DNA of 64,000 nt from Prochlorococcus sp. HOT208_60m_813G15 (GTDB lineage Bacteria > Cyanobacteriota > Cyanobacteriia > PCC-6307 > Cyanobiaceae): positions 1 through 64,000 of the forward strand of contig MWOS01000093.1 of the NCBI GenBank assembly GCA_002026165.1. Reading direction: 5' to 3'. A program made the position numbers and the translations under genes. Every line of letters begins with the position of its first letter. Position 1 is the stretch's first letter. This document shows positions 48,440 through 58,144 of this stretch, in pieces. Under the pieces are notes generated by a model that saw only the letters and a list, made by a program, of their open reading frames with translations, did no database searches and was not told the DNA's origin.

Positions 48440-48507
48440 TTAATAAACAATTTATAAAACTTTGCATTAAGACTATAATCGCTATATAGAAACTATCTTC
48501 ATGAATA

Positions 48508-49992
48508 ATGAAAGGTTTTGGCGAAGAAAACAAATCAAAGAAAATAAAAATACCAAAAAAAGCAAAGATAGTAAATATTAATCAATTGATTAAAAAAGCA
48601 TTATCACTGCAATCACAAGGAAGGAAACTAGAAGCATCAAAATACTATGAATATTTTATTACAAATGGAATAAGAGACTATAGAGTTTTTTCGAATTATG
48701 GAATATTCCTAAACGAAATCGGTAAATATAGTGAATCAGAATTAAACCTTAAAAAAGCAATTTCTTTAAATCCTAAATATGCAAATGCCTACTACAATCT
48801 TGGAGTTTTATTTATTAGCCAAGGAAAATTAGAAAAAGCAGAATTAGAACTTAAGAAAGCAATAAAACTTAAATCAGACTTTGCTATTGCTCACTACAAT
48901 CTTGGATATATTATGCAAGATCTGGGCAGATTAAAAGAGGCTTATTCATATAATCAAAAAGCACTTGAAGTAGATCCTCATTTTACTGATGCATACTTAT
49001 CATTATCAAAAATGAATTCTAAAGATACAATTCCAAAATGGCACAATCAACTTTTTTCTGAAAATCTTTTAAAAAATAAAAATAATAGAGAATTAGTAAA
49101 TATTTTTTTTGCAAGATCAAATATTTTTCATAAAGAAGGAAAATATCAAGAAAGTTCGGAAAATCTAATTAATGCAAATAACATTAAACTTAAAATTAAT
49201 AAATCTGAAGCAAATTTATTAATCGATAAAACAAAAAAATTGAAAATATCCTCTGATAATTATGAAAGAAATAATAAAGAATTTGAAAATTATCCAATGT
49301 CTATTTTTATAGTAGGACTGCCTAGATGTGGTTCTACTCTGGTTGAATCAATAATAAGTTTGAATTCTAGTGTAAAGGATCTTGGAGAAGTAAATATCTT
49401 TGAAGAAGCATATAGAGAATACAAAGAATCTAATAAAAAAACAAAACTTAGTGAAATATATTGGCAAAAATTAGCAATAACCAAAAATAAAAACTTCACA
49501 ACAAATAAATGGTTATTTAATTATCAATATGCAGGCATAATTGCAAAAGGAATTCCTAATGCAAAAATAATACATTGCTTTAGAAATCCTTTAGATAATA
49601 TCCTTTCAATGTATAGAGCACATTTCGCAACAGGGAATAATTTCTCATCAAGTTTGGTTGATTCTGCTGCAGTTTATTATGATCAAGATGAGATAATGAA
49701 AATATACAAAAAAGAATTTAAAGAACTTATATATGAATTAAATTACGATGAATTAGTAACCAATCCTTCAGAAGAAATAAAATTATTAATCCGTTGGTTA
49801 GGTTGGGAATGGAATGATTTATATTTATCGCCGCATTTAAATAATCGCAAAGTTTCAACAAGAAGTAATGTTCAGGTTCGTTCACCAATCAATAGAAAAT
49901 CTTTAGGAGGATGGAAAAACTATAAAGAGATGCTTAGACCTGCAATGGAAATAATTACCCAAAAAGATAAATATAAATACCTGAAGTATTAA
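48508..49992 (+). CDS. TPR-repeat protein with C-terminal sulfotransferase domain
   Basis: After a lysine-rich start, residues about 25-165 form four TPR helical pairs (for example YANAYYNLGVLFISQGKLEK at 91-110). From about 263 a sulfotransferase-3 type domain begins with the PAPS 5'-phosphosulfate loop IFIVGLPRCGSTLVE (P-loop G270-T277) and the 3'-phosphate region HCFRNPLDNILSMYR. Such proteins may sulfate glycans, lipids or peptides; the acceptor is unknown. TPR-sulfotransferase fusions are frequent in marine picocyanobacteria. The gene is alone on its strand and has unusual inverted repeats upstream. Confidence 0.85.
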   Translation: MKGFGEENKSKKIKIPKKAKIVNINQLIKKALSLQSQGRKLEASKYYEYFITNGIRDYRVFSNYGIFLNEIGKYSESELNLKKAISLNPKYANAYYNLGVLFISQGKLEKAELELKKAIKLKSDFAIAHYNLGYIMQDLGRLKEAYSYNQKALEVDPHFTDAYLSLSKMNSKDTIPKWHNQLFSENLLKNKNNRELVNIFFARSNIFHKEGKYQESSENLINANNIKLKINKSEANLLIDKTKKLKISSDNYERNNKEFENYPMSIFIVGLPRCGSTLVESIISLNSSVKDLGEVNIFEEAYREYKESNKKTKLSEIYWQKLAITKNKNFTTNKWLFNYQYAGIIAKGIPNAKIIHCFRNPLDNILSMYRAHFATGNNFSSSLVDSAAVYYDQDEIMKIYKKEFKELIYELNYDELVTNPSEEIKLLIRWLGWEWNDLYLSPHLNNRKVSTRSNVQVRSPINRKSLGGWKNYKEMLRPAMEIITQKDKYKYLKY

Positions 49993-50037
49993 TCAATAAT
50001 AATATAAATAAAAAAATCTTTAAAACCCTAAAATCGT

Positions 50038-51624
50038 TTATTCCCACTCAATAGTTCCTGGGGGTTTACTTGTTATATCATAGACAACTCTATTAACTGC
50101 TACTACTTCATTAACTATCCTATTAGAAATTCTTTCTAAAATCTGAAACGGAATTTTTGACCAGTCTGCTGTCATACCATCTTCACTAGATACACAGCGT
50201 AAGACTATTGGCCATGCATAAGTTCTTTTATCACCCATAACGCCTACAGTTTTAACAGGTAACAAAACTGCAAAAGCTTGCCAAATATCATCATAAAGAC
50301 CTGCTTTTTTAATTTCATCTCTAACTACCCAGTCTGCATCTCTTAAACAATCAAGTTTTTCATTTGTCACTTCTCCTAATATTCGTATTGCTAACCCAGG
50401 GCCTGGGAATGGATGCCTTTTGATAATTTCATTTGGCAACCCTAAGACAGCTCCCAATTTTCGCACTTCATCCTTAAATAGTTTTCTTAATGGTTCAACT
50501 AATTTAAATTGTAAATCTTTTGGTAATCCTCCTACGTTATGATGACTCTTTATTTTTACAGCTATTCTTTCACCTGTCTTTGGATCAATATTAGTACCAG
50601 CACTTTCAATAACATCAGGATAAAGAGTACCTTGCGCTAAATACTGAAAAGGACCCAATCTTTTACTTTCTTCTTCAAATACTCCAATAAATTCTCCACC
50701 AATAATTTTTCTTTTTTGTTCCGGATCGGTAATACCTTGTAATTTTGAAAGAAACCTTTCCCTAGCATTAATATATTCAACCTTTATATTAAATTTCTTA
50801 TCAAAAAAATCCATTAAAAACTCAGGTTCACCTTTTCTCATGAAACCTTGATCTATGAACATGCATGTAAGCTGATTTCCAACTGCTTTATTCAGTAGAA
50901 ATGCAAGTGTTGAAGAATCAACTCCCCCAGACAAAGCGAGCAAAACTTTCTTATTACCTACTTGCTCTCTTATTCTTGGAATAGTCTCTTCTAAAAAAGT
51001 TTCGGTGGTCCAATCAGGTGCGCAATGAGAGATGTTGTAAACAAAATTTTGAATTACCTTCATCCCACACTCTGAATGAATAACTTCAGGATGAAATTGT
51101 ACTCCAAATAATTTCTTTCTATCATGTGAAATTGCTGCATGGAGTGTATTCTCGGTATGAGCAATTTTATTAAATCCATCAGGCAAACAATTTATTGAAT
51201 CGCCATGACTCATCCACATTATAGATTTATTTATTACTTCAGAAAGAAGTTCAGAATCTAAATCTATATTTATTGGGGCTCTTCCATACTCAGCTTTCTT
51301 AGTTGCTGAAGTAACAGATCCTCCAAGTTCTTTAACCATTAATTGCATTCCATAGCATATACCAAGAATAGGAATTCCCAAATCAAAAATTTTTTCATCG
51401 CATTTAGGCGCATTTTGTTCGTAAACAGAATTTGGTCCTCCACTCAAAATAATTCCTTTAGGTTTAATATCTCGAATTTCCTCAATTGATATACAGTTAC
51501 TAACTACAAGAGAAAAAACATTAGTTTCTCTGATTCTTCTTGCAATCAATTCAGAATATTGAGATCCGAAATCCAAAATTAATATTGAAGGATCTCGTTC
51601 TTTATTTAAAGATTTTTGACTCAT
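50038..51624 (-). CDS. guaA: GMP synthase (glutamine-hydrolysing)
   Basis: Converts XMP to GMP. The glutamine amidotransferase domain has GGPNSVYE, the nucleophile Cys90 in [10 protein letters not shown], and His178/Glu180 in QFHPEV. The ATP-PPase domain has the P-loop LSGGVDSST (residues 231-239), and the C-terminus ends [11 protein letters not shown]. Length is 528 residues. It is convergent with the sulfotransferase gene. Confidence 0.97.
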   Translation of the reverse strand: MSQKSLNKERDPSILILDFGSQYSELIARRIRETNVFSLVVSNCISIEEIRDIKPKGIILSGGPNSVYEQNAPKCDEKIFDLGIPILGICYGMQLMVKELGGSVTSATKKAEYGRAPINIDLDSELLSEVINKSIMWMSHGDSINCLPDGFNKIAHTENTLHAAISHDRKKLFGVQFHPEVIHSECGMKVIQNFVYNISHCAPDWTTETFLEETIPRIREQVGNKKVLLALSGGVDSSTLAFLLNKAVGNQLTCMFIDQGFMRKGEPEFLMDFFDKKFNIKVEYINARERFLSKLQGITDPEQKRKIIGGEFIGVFEEESKRLGPFQYLAQGTLYPDVIESAGTNIDPKTGERIAVKIKSHHNVGGLPKDLQFKLVEPLRKLFKDEVRKLGAVLGLPNEIIKRHPFPGPGLAIRILGEVTNEKLDCLRDADWVVRDEIKKAGLYDDIWQAFAVLLPVKTVGVMGDKRTYAWPIVLRCVSSEDGMTADWSKIPFQILERISNRIVNEVVAVNRVVYDITSKPPGTIEWE

Positions 51625-51672
51625 GTATAAAAGTTAGCTCAATTTATTTGCAAAAGCATAACCTATCAAAAA

Positions 51673-52791
51673 TTAATCGCATTGGAAAAAAGAAATATAA
51701 TCATTACCATTTATTCCAGACCACCTTATTTTCCGTTTTCTGTCAAAAATTATTGCTGCAATTTCCATATCTGTTTTTACATACCTATTAACGTATTTAA
51801 AAGAACGATTTTCAATTGTATTTGCTAAATTTTGAAATAATTTATAAGCTAAAGATTTATTAAACTTTTCAAGAAATAATAATGCATCCTCAAGATTATT
51901 TAAGTTAGATAATTTAACTATGGTTGAAGTTGGTAACTTTTCTTTAACAGCTAAATAAACGAGAATCTCAATTCTTCCATCAGCTAAATGATTATGAGTA
52001 TGAAAAATACCACCTGCTAATTTAATTAATTTTCCGTGATACCCAAAAAGAATTACAGTCTTAACATTTTTTATTGCAGCATCAACTAGTAATGGTCCTA
52101 TCCAGTTTCCAACTTTTATAATTGGCAAATCAATATTGCAAGTTTTTGCTAAATTTAATCCATTTTCTCCAATAACAAAAACAACTTTTCCTTGGAAATC
52201 ATTTTTTGTTACCTTTGCTAGATTAGTTTTAGCGTGCTCTAATTGATCAGGTGAAGCACTTGAAAAAGTCTCAGCAGAAGTTCCAATAATAGATAATCCG
52301 TTCACAATACCAAAAGACTTATTACTAGTTCTTTCCGCTAAAAACTCGCCATTTGGCAAAATAATTTCTAGATTTAAATAAAAACCTTCCGGAATAATAT
52401 CCAATAAATTTTTACTTAATACTTCTCTAGCAAATTCAGAAATACATATTTCTGACGTATTTTCTCTAATACCTACACCACATCCTGCAATAATATTGAT
52501 TGGATTTCTTTGCTTAGAATTATTAATAGAAGATTTTTCTAAAGAGGCTATTGTCCATATTTCTAAGTTTTGTGTAATGTCGAGATCTAACCCAGAATTA
52601 GCAAAAGTAATTCCTAAGGCATGCGAGGAACCACTCAGTAAACCAACAGAATGAATATCTATTTTTACCTCTTTTTTTTCTTTAGGAATTTTTATTAGTT
52701 CATAATGCTCAAACGGAATCCCTAATAATTTTTTTAATGCTGACTTAGCAGCTCCAGCAACCCATAGAGGTAAAGAAAATCCTTTTTTCAA
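51673..52791 (-). CDS. cbiD: Cobalt-precorrin-5B (C1)-methyltransferase CbiD
   Basis: CbiD acts in the anaerobic (early-cobalt) corrin ring pathway. The 372-residue protein has the N-terminal LPLWVAGAAKSALKKLLG, a central IIAGCGVGIREN, NGLSIIGTSAETFSSASPDQ, and GKLIKLAGGIFHTHNHLADG, matching CbiD. The early-cobalt route is normal for cyanobacteria. It lies 48 bases upstream of guaA on the same strand, so a shared transcript is possible. Confidence 0.92.
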   Translation of the reverse strand: MKKGFSLPLWVAGAAKSALKKLLGIPFEHYELIKIPKEKKEVKIDIHSVGLLSGSSHALGITFANSGLDLDITQNLEIWTIASLEKSSINNSKQRNPINIIAGCGVGIRENTSEICISEFAREVLSKNLLDIIPEGFYLNLEIILPNGEFLAERTSNKSFGIVNGLSIIGTSAETFSSASPDQLEHAKTNLAKVTKNDFQGKVVFVIGENGLNLAKTCNIDLPIIKVGNWIGPLLVDAAIKNVKTVILFGYHGKLIKLAGGIFHTHNHLADGRIEILVYLAVKEKLPTSTIVKLSNLNNLEDALLFLEKFNKSLAYKLFQNLANTIENRSFKYVNRYVKTDMEIAAIIFDRKRKIRWSGINGNDYISFFQCD

Positions 52792-52851
52792 ATCAAGTAA
52801 TTGAAAAATATATAATGAGAACTAATCTAAGAATGACCTATTTAATAAAAA

Positions 52852-54015
52852 GTGGCCATACAACAAAAATTATCATTGATGATTCCTGGACCCACACCAG
52901 TTCCAGAAAAAGTATTACAAGCATTGAGTAAGCATCCCATAGGCCATCGCAGTAAAGAATTTCAAGAACTCGTAGCGAGTACTACTAAAAATTTACAATG
53001 GCTTCATCAAACTCAAAATGATGTTCTAACTATTACTGGGAGTGGCACTGCTGCAATGGAAGCTGGAATAATAAATACTTTAAGTAAAGGTGATAAGGTT
53101 ATTTGTGGAGAAAATGGAAAATTTGGAGAAAGATGGGTACAAGTTGCTAAGGAATTTGGTTTAGAAGTAATCAAAATTCAATCGAAATGGGGTACACCTC
53201 TTAATCCGGAAGAATTCAAAAAAATATTAGAAGAAGATAAACAAAAAGAAATAAAGGCAGTTATCTTAACTCATTCTGAAACCTCTACAGGCGTCATTAA
53301 TGATTTAGAAACTATTAGTTCATACATCTTGGCACACAAGAAAGCATTATCAATCGTTGATTGCGTCACAAGTCTTGGAGCTTGCAATGTCCCAGTAGAT
53401 AAGTGGCAGTTAGATATCGTTGCTTCAGGATCACAAAAGGGATATATGATACCACCGGGACTTAGCTTTATAGCAATCAGCCAAAAAGCATGGGAAGCTG
53501 CAGAAAAATCTAATTTACCAAAATTTTATTTAAATTTAAAATCATACAGAAAGAGCCTTACAAGTAACAGCAATCCATACACTCCTGCGGTTAATTTGGT
53601 TTTTGCTCTAGATGAATCTTTAAAAATGATGCGAGCAGAAGGCTTAGATAATATTTTTTCAAGACATAAAAAACATAAATTAGCAATGAGCAATGCTATG
53701 AAGGCTTTGGATCTAGAATTATTTGCTGATGAAAAGTGCTTAAGTCCTTCAATTACTGCAGTAAAAACTGGAGAAATAGATGCTGAAGAATTTAGAAAAA
53801 CTATTAAAAATAATTTTGATATTTTACTTGCTGGTGGTCAAGATCATATGAAGGGGAAAATATTTAGAATCGGACATCTAGGTTATGTTAACGATAGAGA
53901 TATTATTACGGCAGTTTCTGCTATTAGTAATACACTTCTCAAACTAGGAAAAATCACAGCTCAACAAGCGGGTGAAGCATTAGTTGTGTCGTCTAGATAT
54001 CTTGAAGAAAATTAA
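52852..54015 (+). CDS. Class V aminotransferase (alanine/serine-glyoxylate type)
   Basis: A PLP enzyme with the N-terminal MIPGPTPVPEKVLQALSKHP, TGSGTAAMEAG for the phosphate, and the PLP lysine Lys196 in ASGSQKGYMIPPG. This subgroup catalyses alanine-glyoxylate or serine-pyruvate transamination, which fits photorespiratory glycolate metabolism; cyanobacterial members were once called the soluble hydrogenase small subunit. The start is GTG at 52852. The gene is divergent from cbiD, with a 60-base gap holding both promoters. Confidence 0.9.
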   Translation: MAIQQKLSLMIPGPTPVPEKVLQALSKHPIGHRSKEFQELVASTTKNLQWLHQTQNDVLTITGSGTAAMEAGIINTLSKGDKVICGENGKFGERWVQVAKEFGLEVIKIQSKWGTPLNPEEFKKILEEDKQKEIKAVILTHSETSTGVINDLETISSYILAHKKALSIVDCVTSLGACNVPVDKWQLDIVASGSQKGYMIPPGLSFIAISQKAWEAAEKSNLPKFYLNLKSYRKSLTSNSNPYTPAVNLVFALDESLKMMRAEGLDNIFSRHKKHKLAMSNAMKALDLELFADEKCLSPSITAVKTGEIDAEEFRKTIKNNFDILLAGGQDHMKGKIFRIGHLGYVNDRDIITAVSAISNTLLKLGKITAQQAGEALVVSSRYLEEN

Positions 54016-54016
54016 G

Positions 54017-54214
54017 TTAAGTTCCTGGCTCTTCAACATTTCCACCTAATTCAACAATCTTTTTTCTAAGAACAATTGATTTTTTTTCATCACCGTTGGT
54101 TTGAGCGATTGCAAGGGCAAACTCTAATTTTTCAAGCTGGTGGCCACCCTCAATAAAAGATAATTTTTTCCTTATGCGGTTTTTATTATCTTTGTATGAA
54201 ATTTGTGAAGACAT
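54017..54214 (-). CDS. Small hypothetical protein (65 residues)
   Basis: A charged, helical protein with no membrane span. It includes RKKLSFIEGGHQLEKLEF and ALAIAQTNGDEKKSIV, then an RKKIVELGGNVEEPGT tail. The stop is one base after the convergent aminotransferase gene. Composition and neat packing support a real gene, but no family is recognised. Confidence 0.65.
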   Translation of the reverse strand: MSSQISYKDNKNRIRKKLSFIEGGHQLEKLEFALAIAQTNGDEKKSIVLRKKIVELGGNVEEPGT

Positions 54215-54348
54215 AAAAATTCATGCTTTAAATAATATTATGCCAACAAAAGGGGACATTACGAGAGAAAATCAAAAATATTATTTGACTATAAACTTAA
54301 GCAAATAAATTTTTTTCTAATATTATGTCCAGAAATCACTAAAGTTTT

Positions 54349-54861
54349 ATGCCAAACATAAATCTCATATATTACCTTCTTGCTGGTGGCATTTTTGGAG
54401 CTTTAGCTCTAAAAACAGGAATCCCAGCAGCTCCTCTTGCAGGGGCCTTAATAGGCTCAAGCATACTTAGCATCAGTGGCAAAGTCGATATTGCAGAGTG
54501 GCCAATAGGCACAAGAACAATTTTAGAAATTGGCATTGGAACAGTTATTGGTACATCATTAACCAAAGACTCATTAATGGATCTTCAAACCTTATGGAGG
54601 CCTGCTATTTTAATAACTTTTACTTTAGTTATTACAGGATTAGCAATTGGATTATGGACAAGCAGATTACTTAATATCGATGTGATAACAACAATTCTTG
54701 GTGCAGCGCCAGGAGGTATTAGCGGTATGAGTCTTGTAGGATCAGAGTATGGGGTAGGAGCTGCAGTAGCTACCCTACACGCAGTTAGATTGATTACTGT
54801 GCTTCTAATTCTTCCTTTAGTTGTGAAATGCTTGAATATATTTGGATTAATTAAATCCTAA
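54349..54861 (+). CDS. AbrB-family membrane protein, single repeat
   Basis: About five membrane segments carry the AbrB/ammonia-monooxygenase-like family pattern: AGGIFGALALKTGIPAAPLA near the start, GIGTVIGTSLTKDSL in the middle, and ILGAAPGGISGMSLVGSEYG with LHAVRLITVLLILP at the end. The family usually has two such repeats in about 350 residues; this 170-residue protein has one, so it may work as a dimer. Transport substrate unknown. Confidence 0.78.
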   Translation: MPNINLIYYLLAGGIFGALALKTGIPAAPLAGALIGSSILSISGKVDIAEWPIGTRTILEIGIGTVIGTSLTKDSLMDLQTLWRPAILITFTLVITGLAIGLWTSRLLNIDVITTILGAAPGGISGMSLVGSEYGVGAAVATLHAVRLITVLLILPLVVKCLNIFGLIKS

Positions 54862-54917
54862 ATTTCTATAGACATATTCATAATAAAAGATATTTTTAAA
54901 TAGAAGATAAATGGCTA

Positions 54918-55382
54918 ATGAAAAGATTTAAAGATAAAAAACTAATTTTAGTATCTTTGGGAGTTTTCACTCCTCTCATCCTTACTAATTCGGAAGTTAA
55001 TGCTAGTTCATTTGGGGCAGAAATTTTTTGTACTATGCGAGATGGCGGAAATGACCATGAAAGTAGTTGGGATGCAGCTTATACATATATAAAAAAACAA
55101 AAGGGAGGGTTATTCAAAATTTCACCTAAAAATGCAGCAGCGCAAATTACTGAAACAGTTATAAGAGAAAAAGAAAAATTTAGTTATTGCGTTGAATATT
55201 TAGACAATCTTCATCCAAATAGAAAACTACTTAGAGATTTAGAAAAAGAAGAGAAAAGAAAAGAAAAAGAAGCACAAGATAGAGAAAACAAAAGAATAAA
55301 ATTAGAAAAAGAATTAGAAGAGACTAATAAAGAAATTTCTGAAGAATTTACTGATGAAACACTTGATAGATATAGTTATTAA
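54918..55382 (+). CDS. Secreted hypothetical protein with coiled-coil tail
   Basis: A 154-residue protein with a probable signal peptide (MKRFKDKKLILVSLGVFTPL then cleavage near SEVNA-SS), a core with two cysteines (38 and about 92) in EIFCTMRDGGNDHESSW and KFSYCVEYLDNLHPN, and a charged helical tail (about 110-150). The core looks like a conserved picocyanobacterial family of unknown function; I cannot name it with certainty. Likely periplasmic or lumenal. Confidence 0.75.
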   Translation: MKRFKDKKLILVSLGVFTPLILTNSEVNASSFGAEIFCTMRDGGNDHESSWDAAYTYIKKQKGGLFKISPKNAAAQITETVIREKEKFSYCVEYLDNLHPNRKLLRDLEKEEKRKEKEAQDRENKRIKLEKELEETNKEISEEFTDETLDRYSY

Positions 55383-55493
55383 TAAATTTTTAGAAAGATA
55401 ATATTTTTTTTATTTACTAATTACTATTTTGTATCTAAACACACTAAAACATATTTTTACTAGAGAATTTAAACTAAAAAGGGGGAGTAATTA

Positions 55494-55522
55494 TTGACTT
55501 TTAATATATTCAAGCCATTATT
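55494..55522 (+). promoter_or_regulatory. Candidate promoter of the HNH endonuclease gene
   Basis: TTGACT (55494-55499), a 17-base spacer and ATTATT (55517-55522) lie about 20 bases before the ATG at 55543. The -35 match is good and the -10 weak. Only a candidate, given the AT-rich background. Confidence 0.3.
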
Positions 55523-55542
55523 TATTTAACTAAATATTCTGA

Positions 55543-55944
55543 ATGCATATTAATGATGCGGTGTTTTTAGAGGATTTATGTCCTAAGTTCAGATTGAGAC
55601 AATGGCGAAAATCTATTCATAGGTTTACTGGAAAAAGTTGTATATATTGCGGAAAACCATCTGAATCTATTGACCATGTAATACCAAGATGCCAAGGAGG
55701 CTTAAGTACAACAGAAAACTGTGTTCCTGCATGTCTTTCATGTAATGGGGATAAATCAGATGAAAATGCTTTGTATTGGTATAGAAGGCAAAAATTCTAT
55801 GATCCTCGCAGAGCAATGGCTATAAGAGCTTGGTTAGAGGGAGATTTAAGATTAGCTATTAGATTACTGCAATGGGTCAATCCTAATTTTAAGTTAAAAA
55901 ATAAGAATTACGAAAAGGATGAATCAGAATATAAAGCAGCTTGA
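55543..55944 (+). CDS. HNH endonuclease
   Basis: A 133-residue protein with a zinc-ribbon HNH core: Cys33-x2-Cys36 (CIYCG), Asp44-His45 in SIDHVIPRCQGG, Asn59 in TENC, and Cys64-x2-Cys67 (CLSCN). The tail includes RRQKFYDPRRAMAIR. It is not linked to a mobile element or phage gene here, so it is a chromosomal nuclease of unknown target. The convergent small gene begins immediately after its stop. Confidence 0.88.
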   Translation: MHINDAVFLEDLCPKFRLRQWRKSIHRFTGKSCIYCGKPSESIDHVIPRCQGGLSTTENCVPACLSCNGDKSDENALYWYRRQKFYDPRRAMAIRAWLEGDLRLAIRLLQWVNPNFKLKNKNYEKDESEYKAA

Positions 55945-56175
55945 CTACCAAACAAAACATATTTTTCTAGAGTTATAACTCTCACATATATTTTCCAATT
56001 CTTTTGGGGATTCTGGAAATATTAAAATTGTCGAAAATGCAAGAAGAAAGACAAATAATTTTTGGTAGAATTTAGAATTAACTAAAGTAACTTCTTTCTC
56101 TATAAGACGGGGACAACTTTTGCTAACATGGAAAGTTTTTGATTTGAAATCGGGCCTAAGAGCTGTCTTCATCAT
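55945..56175 (-). CDS. Small hypothetical membrane protein (76 residues)
   Basis: The frame runs from an ATG at 56175 (a second ATG is the next codon) to a stop right after the HNH gene. It has a basic polar N-terminal half, a single hydrophobic span (about 39-54, FYQKLFVFLLAFSTIL) and a cysteine-containing tail ENICESYNSRKICFVW. Position and hydropathy are consistent with a real gene, but support is moderate. Confidence 0.55.
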   Translation of the reverse strand: MMKTALRPDFKSKTFHVSKSCPRLIEKEVTLVNSKFYQKLFVFLLAFSTILIFPESPKELENICESYNSRKICFVW

Positions 56176-56207
56176 TAATTAATACATATGTACTACTTTA
56201 ACCCAGC

Positions 56208-57086
56208 ATGAAGAAGTCAGCAAGTTTAATCGGAAATAAAAATAAATTTTTAATCTTAGGATGTGGTTATAGCGGTAGTTATTTTGCAAAAACTATAAAA
56301 AAATTTGGTTGCACTGTTTTAACAAGCTCAAGATCTATAAGTAGGGATCCAAATAGTTTTGTTTTTAACAGTGAAAAAGGTGTGGTTCCTAATACACAAA
56401 TTTTTGATGGAGTAACACATATTCTTAGTTGCATACCTCCCGACAAAAATGGAAAAGATCCAGTATTAGGAAGTCTTAAAAATAAACTAAAAAGTTTGTC
56501 CCTAGAATGGGTTGGCTATTTATCTACAACAGGAGTTTACGGAAACACCAGGGGTGATTGGGTTTCTGAAATTAATGAACCAAACCCCTTTCAAAAACGA
56601 AGTTATAAGAGGTTAAATTGTGAAAAAGAATGGATTGAATCTGGTTTACCTGTACAAATTTTTAGGTTACCCGGAATTTATGGACCTGGAAGATCCACTT
56701 TTGAGGCAATAAAAAATAAAAAAATTCGAGTTATATCCAAAAAAAATCAGGTATTTTCCAGAATTCATGTTGCTGATATTGCAAATGCAATTATCTATCT
56801 ATTACAAAACAAAAATTCCTTAAAGTTTTACCAAATTATCAATATTGCAGATGATGAACCCTGTTCTCAGGTAGAAGTCATTCGATATTGCTATAACTTA
56901 CTTGGTTTAACAATGCCAAAACCAATATTATTTGAGGATGCAAAAGAAGAATTATCACCCATCGCTCAATCTTTTTGGATGGAAAACAGAAGAGTTTCTA
57001 ATAAACTTTTATGCGAAACACTCGGATATAAACTAATTTATAAAAACTATAAAATGGGCTTAAAAAATTGCTACCTGAATAGTTAA
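56208..57086 (+). CDS. NAD(P)-dependent epimerase/dehydratase-like (YeeZ-type SDR)
   Basis: An extended short-chain dehydrogenase fold: nucleotide-binding FLILGCGYSGSYFAKTI (about 14-30), LSTTGVYGNTRGDW (about 106-119), and FRLPGIYGPGRS downstream. The expected Y-x3-K active pair seems to be altered: YKRLNCEK stands in its place. Substrate is unknown. Length is 292 residues. pdxA follows after 23 bases, so an operon is likely. Confidence 0.83.
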   Translation: MKKSASLIGNKNKFLILGCGYSGSYFAKTIKKFGCTVLTSSRSISRDPNSFVFNSEKGVVPNTQIFDGVTHILSCIPPDKNGKDPVLGSLKNKLKSLSLEWVGYLSTTGVYGNTRGDWVSEINEPNPFQKRSYKRLNCEKEWIESGLPVQIFRLPGIYGPGRSTFEAIKNKKIRVISKKNQVFSRIHVADIANAIIYLLQNKNSLKFYQIINIADDEPCSQVEVIRYCYNLLGLTMPKPILFEDAKEELSPIAQSFWMENRRVSNKLLCETLGYKLIYKNYKMGLKNCYLNS

Positions 57087-57109
57087 AAATATAAATATAA
57101 AAACTTTTT

Positions 57110-58144
57110 ATGAATATTCAAAATACAAATAAAAAATTGAAGGTGGTTTTAAGCGTCGGAGATGAGTCAGGTATTGGACCCGAAATAATCTTAAAAGCAC
57201 TTTGTTCTCCTGAGATACCTAAAAATATTGACTTTACATTAGTTGGATCAAAGAAAAATCTACTAATTACTTATGAGCAACTTAGATCCTTAGGATTAGA
57301 AAACCTTGCAAATCCAAAATATTTAACGATAGAGGATCTCGAAATTTCTCAATCAGATAATGAACCTAAATCAAGTTACGGCGATTCAAGTTTCCAATAT
57401 TTAATAAAAGCGATTGAAATTGTAAAACAATATCCCAATTCAGCACTTGTAACTGGACCAATTTGCAAGAAATCATGGTCATTAGCAGGTCATTATTTCT
57501 CTGGTCAAACTGAAGTACTGGCAAAATTCTGTGGAGTAAAAAATGTTGGAATGTTATTCACAGCAAAATCACCTATTACAGGTTGGAGATTTAATACTTT
57601 ATTAGCTACTACCCACATACCTCTTTGTGAGGTCCCCAAGCAATTAACTACAGAATTAATCCACTCTAAATTAGATCTTTTCAAAGTTTTTTGTAATACC
57701 TATATTGATAAACCTACTTTAAAAGTAGCAGGATTAAACCCTCATGCTGGCGAAGAGGGTATTTTAGGTCATGAAGAAAAAGATTGGCTCAATGATGCAT
57801 TAGCTCGATGGAATAGGAAGAATAGAGATATTAAATTATTAGGACCTTTATCACCAGATAGTTGCTGGAATTCTTCCGTAAAAGCCTGGAGTGACAAAAA
57901 TGCTGAAAAACATGATGGCATTCTTGCTATGTATCATGATCAAGGTTTAATACCAATGAAAGTGATAGCTCTTAATTACTCAGTAAATACCACAATCGGT
58001 TTACCTTTTATAAGAACATCTCCAGATCATGGAACAGGATTTGATATTGCTGGCAAAGGAATTGCTCAATCTCAGAGCATGATTGAAGCTATTAAGGCTG
58101 CCGTAGAAATAACTCGAAATTCAAGACTGCTTAACACGCATTAG
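57110..58144 (+). CDS. pdxA: 4-hydroxythreonine-4-phosphate dehydrogenase
   Basis: Oxidises 4-phospho-hydroxythreonine in pyridoxal phosphate synthesis. GDESGIGPEIILKAL opens the protein, GHYFSGQTEVLA and LLATTHIPLCEV carry the metal-binding His, and GLNPHAGEEG, MYHDQGLIPMKV and RTSPDHGTGFDIAGKG complete the set. Length is 344 residues. The 3' end overlaps accB convergently by 24 bases. Confidence 0.96.
   Translation: MNIQNTNKKLKVVLSVGDESGIGPEIILKALCSPEIPKNIDFTLVGSKKNLLITYEQLRSLGLENLANPKYLTIEDLEISQSDNEPKSSYGDSSFQYLIKAIEIVKQYPNSALVTGPICKKSWSLAGHYFSGQTEVLAKFCGVKNVGMLFTAKSPITGWRFNTLLATTHIPLCEVPKQLTTELIHSKLDLFKVFCNTYIDKPTLKVAGLNPHAGEEGILGHEEKDWLNDALARWNRKNRDIKLLGPLSPDSCWNSSVKAWSDKNAEKHDGILAMYHDQGLIPMKVIALNYSVNTTIGLPFIRTSPDHGTGFDIAGKGIAQSQSMIEAIKAAVEITRNSRLLNTH

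Noticed and set aside
55543..55944. HNH gene as a homing endonuclease or part of a mobile element
   Set aside because: No intron, intein, flanking repeats, integrase or phage genes around it; sequence style matches the neighbours.
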